This document shows, one piece after another, positions 18,349 through 27,364 of a stretch of DNA of 64,000 bases. The stretch comes from Actinomadura mexicana (GTDB lineage Bacteria; Actinomycetota; Actinomycetes; Streptosporangiales; Streptosporangiaceae): contig NZ_FZNP01000005.1 in the NCBI RefSeq assembly GCF_900188105.1, positions 62,001-126,000 on the forward strand, given 5' to 3'. The first letter of the stretch is position 1, and every line of letters starts with the position of its first letter. Under the pieces are notes generated by a model. It was given only the letters and a program-made list of their open reading frames with translations. It searched no databases and had not been told where the DNA came from. Both the position numbers and the translations under genes were made by a program.

Positions 18349-19386
18349 TCAGGAGAGCGCGCGGCCGGGCCCCTTCCTGATCTGATCGACGAAGAGCCGG
18401 GCGAGCGCCTGCTGCCCGGCGACCGTCGGGTGGTAGCTGCGGGGCTCCGCTTCGAGCGCCGCGAGGTTCAGCGTCAGGCCGTTCATGTAGGCGTCGCGGC
18501 TGCCGACCTCGTGGCCGGCGAACGCGCTGAAGGCGTCGACGAACTCGACGCTGCCGTGCCGGTGCCCGGCCGCCTTGCGCGCGTCGGCCTCCGTCACCGA
18601 CTGCCGGATCACCCCGCCGAGCTCGTAGGCCCGCGCGTTCAGCCAGCGCTGGTCCGGCACCGTGATGTTGTCCCCGTCCACCCCGCTGACCTCGGAGAAC
18701 GCCTTGGGGTAGGACATGACGACCACCCGCGCGTACGGCGCCCGAGCGGTGATCTCGGCCAGCAGGGCGGGCAGGCTCTGCCGGAGCTCGGCCATCCGCC
18801 GGGCGATCTCCTCGCCCTGCGCGGAGCAGCCCCTCCCCCACGGCAGCTTGACCACGCAGCCGGCGAGAACCCGCGAGAACCCCACGTCGTTGCCGCCGAT
18901 GCTGATGGTGATCAGGCTGGTGTCCTGCCCGATGCGGCCGATCTGCGGGGGTTCGCCGCCCCGTCCGTCCAGCACGTCGTCGGTGGTCGCGCCGGAGCAC
19001 GCCCAGAACGCGGTGCCCTTCGCGAAGCGGAACGCCTGCGAGACCTCGTGGTAGTACGCCTTGGACGTCCGATGGCACCGGTCGAGCGGGTTCTGGTCGC
19101 CCACGGTCGCCTCCGCCCCGACGCCCGCCGAGTACGAGTCCCCCAGCGCGACATAGGCGCCCCGCGTCGCCACCTCGACCGGGGTGATCGTCCGAGTGGC
19201 CACGGCGACCGGCTCCGCGCGCCGCCCGGGATCCGGAGTGCGGCAGCCGCTCCCGAACACCTCGCACCGCGCCGCCGGCATCGCCACCAGCGGGACGACC
19301 GTCAGCGCCAGCAGCAGCGCCAGGAGCACGAGCGCGGCGCCCCGTTCGCCGAGACGGCCCCGCACCCATGCGACCGGGCTGATCAT
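18349..19386 (-). CDS. Membrane-anchored SGNH/GDSL lipase-esterase
   Basis: 345-residue secreted or membrane-anchored hydrolase. One N-terminal hydrophobic segment (about 18-36) precedes the SGNH domain. Block I GDSYSAG gives Ser84, block III GGND is at 164-167 and block V YHPT gives His319. Three Cys pairs probably form disulfides, as in Streptomyces GDSL esterases. Likely acts on acyl esters in the envelope or medium. Confidence 0.85.
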   Translation of the reverse strand: MISPVAWVRGRLGERGAALVLLALLLALTVVPLVAMPAARCEVFGSGCRTPDPGRRAEPVAVATRTITPVEVATRGAYVALGDSYSAGVGAEATVGDQNPLDRCHRTSKAYYHEVSQAFRFAKGTAFWACSGATTDDVLDGRGGEPPQIGRIGQDTSLITISIGGNDVGFSRVLAGCVVKLPWGRGCSAQGEEIARRMAELRQSLPALLAEITARAPYARVVVMSYPKAFSEVSGVDGDNITVPDQRWLNARAYELGGVIRQSVTEADARKAAGHRHGSVEFVDAFSAFAGHEVGSRDAYMNGLTLNLAALEAEPRSYHPTVAGQQALARLFVDQIRKGPGRALS

Positions 19387-19459
19387 CGTTCTCCTTCGTG
19401 CACGTGCCGGACGTCCATGGGCCAGACGTCCGCCGAGCGCTCCGGGTTCCCGCCTTTAC

Positions 19460-19465
19460 ATTGTA
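19460..19465 (-). promoter_or_regulatory. Possible -10 (TACAAT) for the SGNH hydrolase gene
   Basis: TACAAT on the minus strand sits in a short AT-rich island about 74-79 bp before the SGNH start. No convincing -35 is present. Confidence 0.3.
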
Positions 19466-19470
19466 GATCT

Positions 19471-19977
19471 TTAACTGGGATGCCCGAGCGGCGCCCACAT
19501 GACGAGCCGCGGCCCCAGTTCGTGCAGGCCGGCCTCGATCTCGGCGTCCCAGTAGGACCTGATCCCCGGCCCCCACCGCTCCGGCGGCAGTTCCGCGAAC
19601 CCGTGCCGGGCGTACCAGGGGCCGTTCCACGGGACGTCCCGGAACGTCAGGAGGCTGACGCCGGGCGACCCGGCCGCGGCGGCCCGCGCCTTGACCTCCT
19701 CCAGCAGCAGGACGCCGATCCCCCGCCCCACCAGGTCGCCGCGCACCGAGATCTGCTCCAGGTGCACGGCCCCGTCGACCTCCTCGACGGCGCCGAACCC
19801 GACCGGCGGATCACCGGCCACCACGATCTCGGCGCCCTTGCCGATCATCTGCTCGACCACGGTCGGACCGGGCGGGAACACGATCCCGATCTCCCGGAAC
19901 ATCGCGTCGCCCGAGTTCTCGATCTCCGCCAGCCCCGGCAGTTCCTCGCCCCGCGCCGTCCGGACCACATGCTCCAT
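19471..19977 (-). CDS. GNAT-family N-acetyltransferase
   Basis: 168-residue acetyltransferase. The acetyl-CoA motif is ISVRGDLVGRGIGVLLLEEV, and the C-terminal GPWYARHGFAEL is the beta6-beta7 region. The start MEHVVRTARG is chosen because conservation begins there; upstream in-frame sequence is low-complexity. Substrate unknown. Confidence 0.8.
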   Translation of the reverse strand: MEHVVRTARGEELPGLAEIENSGDAMFREIGIVFPPGPTVVEQMIGKGAEIVVAGDPPVGFGAVEEVDGAVHLEQISVRGDLVGRGIGVLLLEEVKARAAAAGSPGVSLLTFRDVPWNGPWYARHGFAELPPERWGPGIRSYWDAEIEAGLHELGPRLVMWAPLGHPS

Positions 19978-20224
19978 GCCGCGATCGTAGGCGCTCCCCC
20001 GGGGCCCCGTCCCCCGATCAACCGGCCCCCCGTCAGGCGTAGAAGCGCACGCCGGGCCCGCCCTGCCGGCGATCGGGCATCCGCCGCCACCTGCAAGGCT
20101 CCCCTCCGGCAGGGTGACCGCTCCCTCCCGGTGGGGAGCCGGATCACGCGCTGGAGGGAGGTCCTTCATCGGGCGCAGGCCCTTCACTGGCCGTGCAGGC
20201 AGCGGCACGATCGAAAGGGCGAAC

Positions 20225-20818
20225 ATGCTGAGGAACACGATGGCGGTGGTCCGCCGGATGCACGGGCAGACCGTCGAGGACGCCCCGCGCTGGGCGGTCG
20301 TCTCCGCCTACGCCGCGAGCCTGGTGGTCCTGCCGTCCTGCCTCTGGCGGATCGCGCTCGGCTTCGGCGCCCCGATCGGCCCGCTCCGGGGGGACATGAG
20401 CGACGCGCGGGGCGACCTGCCCGCCTGGGTCCCGGCGTGGGGGTACACGATCTTCCTCAGCGTCCTCAGCGAGGCGCTGGCCTTCCTCGCCGTGGGCCTG
20501 GTGGCCCGGTGGGGCGAGGTGGTCCCGCGCTGGGTCCCCGGCCTCGCCGGGCGCAGGGTGCCGGTCCCGGCCGCCGCCATCCCTGCGGGCACGGGCGCCG
20601 CCGTCCTCACCATCGGGACGATCACGAGCCTGCCCGGCTTCAACGAGTTCAACGAGCCGGACGGGACCGCGGTGGCGCTCGAAGGCTGGAGGCTCGCCCT
20701 CTTCGTCGTGTCCTACGGTCCGCTCGTCTTCTGGGGCCCGCTCCTGGCCGCCGCAACCGTCGCCTACTGCCTCCGCCGCAGGCGGCACCCGTCCCCGGCC
20801 ACACTGAGCACGCCATAA
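20225..20818 (+). CDS. Predicted four-TM membrane protein
   Basis: 197-residue hypothetical protein. Four hydrophobic segments are visible (about residues 22-45, 73-98, 113-136 and 158-186), with a short Arg-rich C-terminus. GAAAGGG precedes the ATG by 5 nt. No family was recognised and neighbours do not suggest a role. Confidence 0.65.
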   Translation: MLRNTMAVVRRMHGQTVEDAPRWAVVSAYAASLVVLPSCLWRIALGFGAPIGPLRGDMSDARGDLPAWVPAWGYTIFLSVLSEALAFLAVGLVARWGEVVPRWVPGLAGRRVPVPAAAIPAGTGAAVLTIGTITSLPGFNEFNEPDGTAVALEGWRLALFVVSYGPLVFWGPLLAAATVAYCLRRRRHPSPATLSTP

Positions 20819-20857
20819 ACGGGCCTCGTCCGGGACGTGGCCGGGGCATGCTGGGGC

Positions 20858-21068
20858 ATGGCTCGGAAGCTGACCGACGATGTCGAAGAGTTCCTGGCGA
20901 ACGCGGAGGGGTTCCTGCACGCCGCCGTCACCCGCGCCGCCCAGGACGCCGGCGCCGCGGCGGTCGTGCTGTTCACCGACCTCGCCAACGCGACCAGCAC
21001 AGCGTCTACCGCCGCCTCGGCTACCGCCCGGTCGAAGACCGGCTGGTCCTCACCTTCACCTGCCCCGC
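20858..21068 (+). pseudogene. Collapsed GNAT acetyltransferase pseudogene
   Basis: The first 20 residues (ARKLTDDVEEFLANAEGFL) look like the N-terminus of a large GNAT protein and run directly into its C-terminal part (VVLFTDLANATS). One lost base then shifts frame, after which YRRLGYRPVEDRLVLTF appears in another frame. Most of the acetyltransferase core has been deleted. This gives an internally deleted, frameshifted remnant between two intact genes. Confidence 0.6.
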
Positions 21069-21105
21069 CGCACGCCCGGCTACCAGCCGTTGCTCGGGGG
21101 CGGGG

Positions 21106-23223
21106 TCACTTGACACCGGCCTCCTTCATGTCACGCAGTTCGCGCTTGAGTTCCTTGATCTCGTCGCGGAGGCGGGCGGCGAGTTCGAACTGCAGGTCGG
21201 TGGCGGCCTGGTGCATCTGGGCGGTCATCTGCTCGATGAGGCTCTCCAGCTCCTCGCGGGGGCGCTCGCCGACCAGGTCGGCGGCGTGCCGGCCGGCCTC
21301 CCTGGTGCGGGAGGCGAGGCCGGGGACGGGCGCCTTGCCGCGGCTCTGCTGGCGGCCGGCGCCGCCGATGAGGGTCTCGGTGTCGGCGTCCTCGCGGGCG
21401 AGGGAGTCGAGGATGTCGGCGATGCGCTTGCGCAGCGCCCGCGGCTCGATGCCGTGCTCCTCGTTGTAGGCGCGCTGCTTGGCGCGGCGCCGGGTGGTCT
21501 CGTCGATCGCCCGCTCCATGGACGGGGTGACGGTGTCGGCGTACATGTGGACCTGGCCCGACACGTTGCGGGCCGCGCGGCCGATCGTCTGGATGAGGGA
21601 CGTCTCGGAGCGCAGGAAGCCCTCCTTGTCGGCGTCCAGGATCGCCACGAGGGAGACCTCGGGCAGGTCGAGGCCCTCGCGGAGCAGGTTGATGCCGACG
21701 AGGACGTCGAAGTCACCGGCGCGCAGCTCGCGCAGCAGCTCGATGCGGCGCAGGGTGTCGACCTCGCTGTGCAGGTAGCGGACCTGGATGCCGAGTTCGA
21801 GGAGGTAGTCGGTGAGGTCCTCGGACATCTTCTTGGTGAGGGTGGTGACCAGGACGCGCTCGTCGCGCTCGGTGCGCTCGCGGATCTCGTGGATGAGGTC
21901 GTCGATCTGGCCCTTGGTCGGCTTGACCACGATCTCCGGGTCGATCAGGCCGGTGGGGCGGATGACCTGCTCGACGACGTCGCCCTTGACGCGGTTCATC
22001 TCGTAGGGGCCGGGCGTCGCCGACAGGTAGACGGTCTGGCCGATCCGTTCGAGGAACTCCTCCCACTTCAGCGGGCGGTTGTCCATGGCGGACGGCAGCC
22101 GGAACCCGTGCTCGACCAGCATCCGCTTGCGGGACGCGTCGCCCTCGTACATGGCGCCGATCTGCGGGACGGTCTGGTGGGACTCGTCGACGACGAGGAG
22201 GAAGTCCTCGGGGAAGTAGTCCAGGAGGGTGTTGGGGGCGGTGCCGGGGCCGCGGCCGTCGATGTGCCGGGAGTAGTTCTCGATGCCGGAGCAGGTGCCG
22301 ACCTGCCGCATCATCTCGATGTCGTAGGTGGTGCGCATGCGCAGGCGCTGCGCCTCCAGCATCTTGCCCTGCCGGTCCATCACGGCGAGGGTCTCCTCCA
22401 GCTCGGCCTCGATCTGGCCGATGGCCCGCTCCATCCGCTCGGGGCCGGCGACGTAGTGGGAGGCGGGGAAGACGTACAGCTCCTCGTCCTCGGTGATCAG
22501 CTCGCCGGTGAGCGGGTGCAGGGTGGCGAGCTTCTCGATCTCGTCGCCGAACATCTCGATCCGGACGGCGAGCTCCTCGTACTGGGGGATGATCTCGACG
22601 GTGTCGCCGCGGACGCGGAAGGTGCCGCGGGTGAAGGCCAGGTCGTTGCGGGTGTACTGCATGCCGACGAGCTGCCGCAGCAGGTCGTCGCGGTCGATCT
22701 CCTGGCCGACGTGCAGCCGGACCATCCGGTCGACGTACTCCTGCGGGGTGCCGAGGCCGTAGATGCAGGACACGGACGCGACGACGACGGTGTCGCGGCG
22801 GGTGAGCAGCGAGTTGGTCGCCGAGTGCCGCAGCCGGTCGACCTCGTCGTTGATCGAGGAGTCCTTCTCGATGTAGGTGTCGGTCTGCGGGATGTACGCC
22901 TCGGGCTGGTAGTAGTCGTAGTACGACACGAAGTACTCGACGGCGTTGTTCGGCAGCATCTCGCGCAGCTCGTTGGCGAACTGGGCGGCGAGGGTCTTGT
23001 TCGGCTGCATGACGAGGACGGGCCGCTGCAGCTTCTCCACCAGCCAGGCGATCGTGGCGGTCTTGCCGGTGCCGGTCGCGCCGAGCAGCACGGCGTCCTT
23101 CTCGCCGCCCGAGATGCGGGTGGCGAGTTCGGCGATCGCCTGCGGCTGGTCGCCCGACGGCGTCATCTCGGTGACGACCTCGAACGGCGCCACGCGGCGC
23201 CGCAGGTCCGTGACTGGGCGCAT
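21106..23223 (-). CDS. uvrB: UvrABC excinuclease subunit UvrB
   Basis: Nucleotide-excision repair helicase-like subunit that verifies damage and recruits UvrC. 705 aa. Walker A is GATGTGKT, and the beta-hairpin region is [20 protein letters not shown]. Helicase motifs [19 protein letters not shown] and QTIGRAARN are present, and the C-terminal UVR domain ([21 protein letters not shown]) binds UvrC. The start [11 protein letters not shown] fits the family. All motifs are intact. Confidence 0.97.
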   Translation of the reverse strand: MRPVTDLRRRVAPFEVVTEMTPSGDQPQAIAELATRISGGEKDAVLLGATGTGKTATIAWLVEKLQRPVLVMQPNKTLAAQFANELREMLPNNAVEYFVSYYDYYQPEAYIPQTDTYIEKDSSINDEVDRLRHSATNSLLTRRDTVVVASVSCIYGLGTPQEYVDRMVRLHVGQEIDRDDLLRQLVGMQYTRNDLAFTRGTFRVRGDTVEIIPQYEELAVRIEMFGDEIEKLATLHPLTGELITEDEELYVFPASHYVAGPERMERAIGQIEAELEETLAVMDRQGKMLEAQRLRMRTTYDIEMMRQVGTCSGIENYSRHIDGRGPGTAPNTLLDYFPEDFLLVVDESHQTVPQIGAMYEGDASRKRMLVEHGFRLPSAMDNRPLKWEEFLERIGQTVYLSATPGPYEMNRVKGDVVEQVIRPTGLIDPEIVVKPTKGQIDDLIHEIRERTERDERVLVTTLTKKMSEDLTDYLLELGIQVRYLHSEVDTLRRIELLRELRAGDFDVLVGINLLREGLDLPEVSLVAILDADKEGFLRSETSLIQTIGRAARNVSGQVHMYADTVTPSMERAIDETTRRRAKQRAYNEEHGIEPRALRKRIADILDSLAREDADTETLIGGAGRQQSRGKAPVPGLASRTREAGRHAADLVGERPREELESLIEQMTAQMHQAATDLQFELAARLRDEIKELKRELRDMKEAGVK

Positions 23224-23315
23224 CGACACTCCCCTGGATCCGGCGTTCTCCCTGCTCCCCCAACTGTATGCAGGGGCTCCGACATTCCGCGGCCGTGCGG
23301 GCGGGGCCCGCGGGC

Positions 23316-24467
23316 TCAGGAGGCGGGCAGCGGGAGCCTGGCCCGGACGGAGTAGCCTCCGCCGCGGGGGCCCGCGTCGAAGCTGCCGCCGAGGGCGGTG
23401 ACGCGCTCGCGCAGCCCGACCAGGCCGTTCCCGCCGGAGGGCAGCCGGTGCTCGGGCCCGGCGGTGGGCGGTTCGTTGGCGATCTCCACTTCGACCGCCT
23501 CCGGGAGGAGGCCGAGGCTCACGCGGGTGTCGGCGGCGCCGGCGTGCTTGTGGACGTTGGTGAGGGCCTCCTGCACGAGCCGGTAGACCGTCCGGCCGAC
23601 GGCGGCGGGCATGGGGCGCTCCTCGCCGCGGATCGTCAGGTCCACGCGCAGTCCCGCGGCACCGGACTGGCCGACCAGCTCGCGGAGGTGGGCCAGCGTG
23701 ACCACTTGCTGCGGGAGGGCCTCCTCCCCCTGCCTGAGCACCCCGACGACGTGGCGGAGCTCCTCCAGCGCCTGCCGTCCCATGTCGCCGATGACCGAGG
23801 CGGTCTCGGCGGCCCGCTCCGGGTCGCGGACGGCGATCGCCTTCAGCGCGCCCGCGTGGACGACCATCACGCTGATGCGGTTGGCGACGACGTCGTGCAT
23901 CTCCCGTGCGATACGGGTGCGCTCTTCCCCGCGCGCGCGCTCCGCGAGCAGGTGCTGCTCGCGTTCGAGTCTCGCGGCGCGTTCCTGGAGCGAGGCCAGG
24001 AGCTGCTTGCGCGCGCCCATGTAGAGGCCCAGCAGGACGGGGACCCCGACGAACGCGATCCCGAAGATCGACTGTGCGAGGAAGGACTCCGTCGCCGCGG
24101 TCGGGGCCGGGAAGACCAGGCTGGCGACGTAGCCGCCGACCGCGATGATCACCACCGTGCGGCGGGAGGCGGTGTAGGCGGCGAGCGAGTAAAGGACGAT
24201 GAGGGTGCTGAACGCCCCGGCGCCCGTGACGGTGCCGTACAGCACCGCGAACACGGCCAGCCCCACCGGATGGGAGCGCCGCACGATCAGGGCCAGGCCG
24301 AGCACGACGCTGCAGGCGGAAACGACGGGGGGCGGCAGCCAGAACTTCTGGTCCGCGAACCAGAGGAACGCGCCGTCGCCCACGGCGAAGGACACGGCGA
24401 TCGCGATGTCGAAGGCACGGGAACGCCGGGTGGGCCATGCCCCCGACCACCATCCCCGTATTCGCAT
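23316..24467 (-). CDS. Orphan sensor histidine kinase (HisKA_3 type)
   Basis: 383-residue NarL-partner-type kinase. Five to six hydrophobic segments fill residues ~20-150 with no large extracellular domain, followed by the dimerisation/phosphorylation helix with [14 protein letters not shown] (His191) and a HATPase_c domain (N-box [14 protein letters not shown]-box [12 protein letters not shown]). No response regulator lies beside it; downstream on the same strand is uvrB, 92 bp away. The ligand is unknown. Confidence 0.88.
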   Translation of the reverse strand: MRIRGWWSGAWPTRRSRAFDIAIAVSFAVGDGAFLWFADQKFWLPPPVVSACSVVLGLALIVRRSHPVGLAVFAVLYGTVTGAGAFSTLIVLYSLAAYTASRRTVVIIAVGGYVASLVFPAPTAATESFLAQSIFGIAFVGVPVLLGLYMGARKQLLASLQERAARLEREQHLLAERARGEERTRIAREMHDVVANRISVMVVHAGALKAIAVRDPERAAETASVIGDMGRQALEELRHVVGVLRQGEEALPQQVVTLAHLRELVGQSGAAGLRVDLTIRGEERPMPAAVGRTVYRLVQEALTNVHKHAGAADTRVSLGLLPEAVEVEIANEPPTAGPEHRLPSGGNGLVGLRERVTALGGSFDAGPRGGGYSVRARLPLPAS

Positions 24468-24651
24468 GGCGACGAGCCTATAGCGACCGGAAGGGCGACT
24501 GTCGCACATGTGAGCGAACCCCCTACCTGCAGGGCTTTTCCCGTGAATGGGCGCTGTGGTTACGATGACCGCGCCGGTCGTGCCGTTCGAGGGGGACGAC
24601 CCTCGGCGCCCCCGAGCGCCCCGGCGCCGACGAGGACGGGGAAACCGCACA

Positions 24652-25665
24652 ATGGCCCGATTCACCGACTGGTTCGGGAAGAACGCCGACGCTGTGATCG
24701 CGCTGGTCCTGGCGATCGTCGTGGCGGTGCTCGGCCTCGGGGTGAACCTGCCGAACGAGACCGAAATCACCAACAGCGGGATCCTCGCGGTGATCGGCCT
24801 GCTGGCGACGTCGGTGCTGCGCGACCGCGGGCGGCGCATCCCGGTCGAGGCGGAGGTTCGCGACACGCTGCGCGCCTCGTCGGCCACGCTCGGCGAACTC
24901 GACGCGAAGCTGACCCACATCGAGGCGTTCGAGGGCGTCCTGGCCGACACCAAGCGCGCGCTGGACGAGACCACGGTCGTGCGGGTGATCAGCGGGGCGC
25001 AGGTGGCGCAGGTCCTGGCGGAGGCCCGCCGCGACACCGACCGGTGGTTCTTCAAGGGCGGGACGGGCACCTACATCCGGGCCCGCACACTGCCCGAGTG
25101 CGTGGCGGCCGCGCGCCGGGAGCGGCGGACGCTGCTGTTCCGCCTGGAGATCCTCGACCCCACGAACGTGGAGGTGTGCGAGGCGTACGCGCGTCACCGC
25201 CGCTCGGTGTCGGACGGCCCGGACGCCACGGGCGAGCCGTGGACGCTGGAGCGCACCCGCAAGGAGGCGTACGCCACGCTCCTTGCGGCGTGCTGGCACA
25301 AGCAGCGGTTCGCGATGCTCGACATCGACATCGGCCTCGCGCAGACGATGACGACGCTGCGCTACGACCTCGCCTCCTCGCGAGTGGTGGTCACCCGCGA
25401 CGACCCGCGCGGGGAGGCCCTGGTCGTCGACAGCGCCAAGTTCTACTACAGCTGGGTGAGCGCGGAGCTGCAGACCAGCCTGGACCAGGCGCGGCGCGTC
25501 CCGGTCGAGCAGGCCCGGCTGGCGCCCCTGGACGACGAGCCGACCGTGGAGGAAGCGCGCATGCTCTTCGAGGTCATCGGAATCGAGCTCGCGCAGGGCT
25601 ATACCGACCGCGACGTCATCGAGATCATACGAAAGGCCCTGCGGGCCAAGGACCCCTACGAGTGA
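24652..25665 (+). CDS. Two-TM protein with conserved soluble domain, first gene of an unrecognised cassette
   Basis: 337-residue protein. TM helices lie at about 12-30 and 43-56; a short coiled helix (about 66-105) leads to a soluble domain containing WFFKGGTGTYIRARTLPE, which resembles segments in uncharacterised actinobacterial effector or sensor proteins. No catalytic motif can be named. The ATG at 24652 is preceded by GGGGAAA; upstream in-frame ATGs at 24547 and 24565 are less likely. The next two genes follow at 48 and 31 bp, so the three form an operon. Confidence 0.65.
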   Translation: MARFTDWFGKNADAVIALVLAIVVAVLGLGVNLPNETEITNSGILAVIGLLATSVLRDRGRRIPVEAEVRDTLRASSATLGELDAKLTHIEAFEGVLADTKRALDETTVVRVISGAQVAQVLAEARRDTDRWFFKGGTGTYIRARTLPECVAAARRERRTLLFRLEILDPTNVEVCEAYARHRRSVSDGPDATGEPWTLERTRKEAYATLLAACWHKQRFAMLDIDIGLAQTMTTLRYDLASSRVVVTRDDPRGEALVVDSAKFYYSWVSAELQTSLDQARRVPVEQARLAPLDDEPTVEEARMLFEVIGIELAQGYTDRDVIEIIRKALRAKDPYE

Positions 25666-25713
25666 CCCCGTCCGTGGCAGGCCGGGGCGCGGGAGACGGG
25701 CCGGGGAGCGAAG

Positions 25714-26421
25714 GTGTCGGCGAAGGATGAGGCCGCCGGAGTGAGGTACGAGGAGATCCGCGGGGAGATCCACGCCGGTACCGCGGCGCGGACGCTGCCC
25801 GCGTGGGCGGGGCGGATCCTCGGCCGAGTCCTGGAGGACGGCGCGGCGGGCCGCTCCTCCGTCCCCGCGGTGCGGCACCCGCTGGGCTTCCTGTGCCTTC
25901 CCCTGGAGCGCAGCGGCGACCTCGGGGTGTGCCTGCACATCTGGACGCCGGAGGTGCGTCCCGCGCCGTCCACCACATCGCCGGTCCACTGCCACAGCTG
26001 GGAACTCCTCAGCTTCGTCCTGTACGGGACGGTCCGGAACGTCCGGATGGACGTCAGCGAGGCTTCCGGCACCGGGACGCAGCAGGTCTTCGAGGTCGTG
26101 AGCCAGGGCGACCTGGACGAGCTGAGGGCGACCGGGCGCGCCGTCCACTGCGCCCCCGCCGGGTCCAGCACGCACCGGACCGGGGAGTCGTACACCCTGC
26201 CCGCCGGTGTCTTCCACAGCACGCTGATCGAGGACGGCCGGGACGCCGCCACGGTCGCCCTGGGCCGGCAGACGCCGGGCGGGGGCGACCTGTCGCTCGG
26301 TCCTCTGGACGTTGCCAGCCACAGGGTGCGCCGCTCGCGTTCCGACCACGCCGACACCCTGCGGGCCCTGCGGCGCTCGGCCCGCAGGATCGCCGCCGCC
26401 CACTGCTCACCGCGCCGGTAG
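25714..26421 (+). CDS. Cupin-like protein, second gene of the cassette
   Basis: 235-residue hypothetical protein. HCHSWELLSFVLYGTV (His92, His94, Glu97) followed by FHST (His168) suggests a cupin metal site of the cysteine-dioxygenase or phosphomannose-isomerase type. The C-terminus is Arg-rich. It starts with GTG after GGGGAG at 5 nt. The reaction is unknown. Confidence 0.6.
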   Translation: MSAKDEAAGVRYEEIRGEIHAGTAARTLPAWAGRILGRVLEDGAAGRSSVPAVRHPLGFLCLPLERSGDLGVCLHIWTPEVRPAPSTTSPVHCHSWELLSFVLYGTVRNVRMDVSEASGTGTQQVFEVVSQGDLDELRATGRAVHCAPAGSSTHRTGESYTLPAGVFHSTLIEDGRDAATVALGRQTPGGGDLSLGPLDVASHRVRRSRSDHADTLRALRRSARRIAAAHCSPRR

Positions 26422-26452
26422 CCGGACGCCGGATCCCCACTGGAGAGGCCCG

Positions 26453-27337
26453 ATGAGACCCACGCCCCCGTCAGCGGCCCTTCCGGTCGACCTTTCCGAG
26501 GCCCGCCGCGTGGCGGTGGCGGCGGCGGAGGCGGCGGGCGCGCTGCTCAGCGCCCGCGTGGACGGCCCCCTCGGGGTGCGGCCGAAGGGCGCGGGCGGGG
26601 ACGTGGTGACGGAGCTGGACACCGCCGCCGAGGACCTGATCGTCGGGCGACTGCGGGCCGCGTACCCGGGGCACCGGATCATCGCCGAGGAGTCGGGGAT
26701 CCTCGGCGGCGCGCCCGGCGAGGACATGGTCTGGCTCGTCGACCCGCTGGACGGCACCAACAACGTGGCGATCGGCATGCCGGTGTACGCGGTCGGGCTG
26801 GCGTTGTGCGCGGGCGCCGAGCCGGTTCTGGGCGTCGTGCACGACCCGGTGAGCGGCCGGACGTGGTCGGCGGTGCGCGGGCGGGGCGCCCTGGGCCCGG
26901 ACGGAAAACCCCTGACGCTGGCCGACCGCCCCCGGCCGGGGCGGGAGAGGAACCCGCTCCTGGCCTGGACGCAGGGCCACCAGGTCGGTGCGGGCGATCC
27001 GGTCGCGTTCGCCATGCGCTCGGCCCTGGAGCTGCGTTGCGCGCGCATGCTGCAACTGTGGGCGCCGCTGGTGGCGTGGACGATGCTGGCGCGGGGCGAC
27101 ATCGACGGCATCGTCGGCTACCTGCCCGAGATCGTGGACCTGCCCGCCGGGATGCTGGTGGCCGCCGAGGCGGGCGCGGAGCTGCGCCGCCTGGACGGCG
27201 CCCCGTACGAGCTGGGCATCGACCGCCCGCCGTCCGAGCTGGGCTTCGTCGCGGCGCGCCCCGAACTCCTCGACCGGCTCCTGGAGACCACGGCGAAGAT
27301 CGACCCCCGGGACGGGTGCGCCCCCGTCGCCCGGTGA
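26453..27337 (+). CDS. Inositol monophosphatase-family phosphatase, third gene of the cassette
   Basis: 294-residue protein of the FIG superfamily. Metal motifs are EESG and WLVDPLDGTNN, and the third motif appears as VDLPAGMLVAAEAGAEL in place of the usual WDxAAG, keeping the Asp. Substrates in the family include inositol phosphates, 3'-phosphoadenosine 5'-phosphate, histidinol phosphate and sugar bisphosphates. The neighbouring two-TM and cupin genes suggest it is not a housekeeping enzyme. GGAGAGG precedes the ATG. Confidence 0.85.
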   Translation: MRPTPPSAALPVDLSEARRVAVAAAEAAGALLSARVDGPLGVRPKGAGGDVVTELDTAAEDLIVGRLRAAYPGHRIIAEESGILGGAPGEDMVWLVDPLDGTNNVAIGMPVYAVGLALCAGAEPVLGVVHDPVSGRTWSAVRGRGALGPDGKPLTLADRPRPGRERNPLLAWTQGHQVGAGDPVAFAMRSALELRCARMLQLWAPLVAWTMLARGDIDGIVGYLPEIVDLPAGMLVAAEAGAELRRLDGAPYELGIDRPPSELGFVAARPELLDRLLETTAKIDPRDGCAPVAR

Positions 27338-27364
27338 GCCCGTCCCCGGCCGGGACCGGGCTCA
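27335..27364. terminator. Bidirectional hairpin containing both stop codons
   Basis: TGAGCCCG (27335-27342) pairs with CGGGCTCA (27357-27364). The first three bases are the stop of the phosphatase gene, and the last three, read on the other strand, are the stop of the convergent permease gene. Confidence 0.55.

Noticed and set aside
18340..23355. Plus-strand ORF of about 1670 codons opposite uvrB
   Set aside because: Antisense shadow of uvrB and neighbours; it shows no domain, except that a short part reveals the GNAT remnant.
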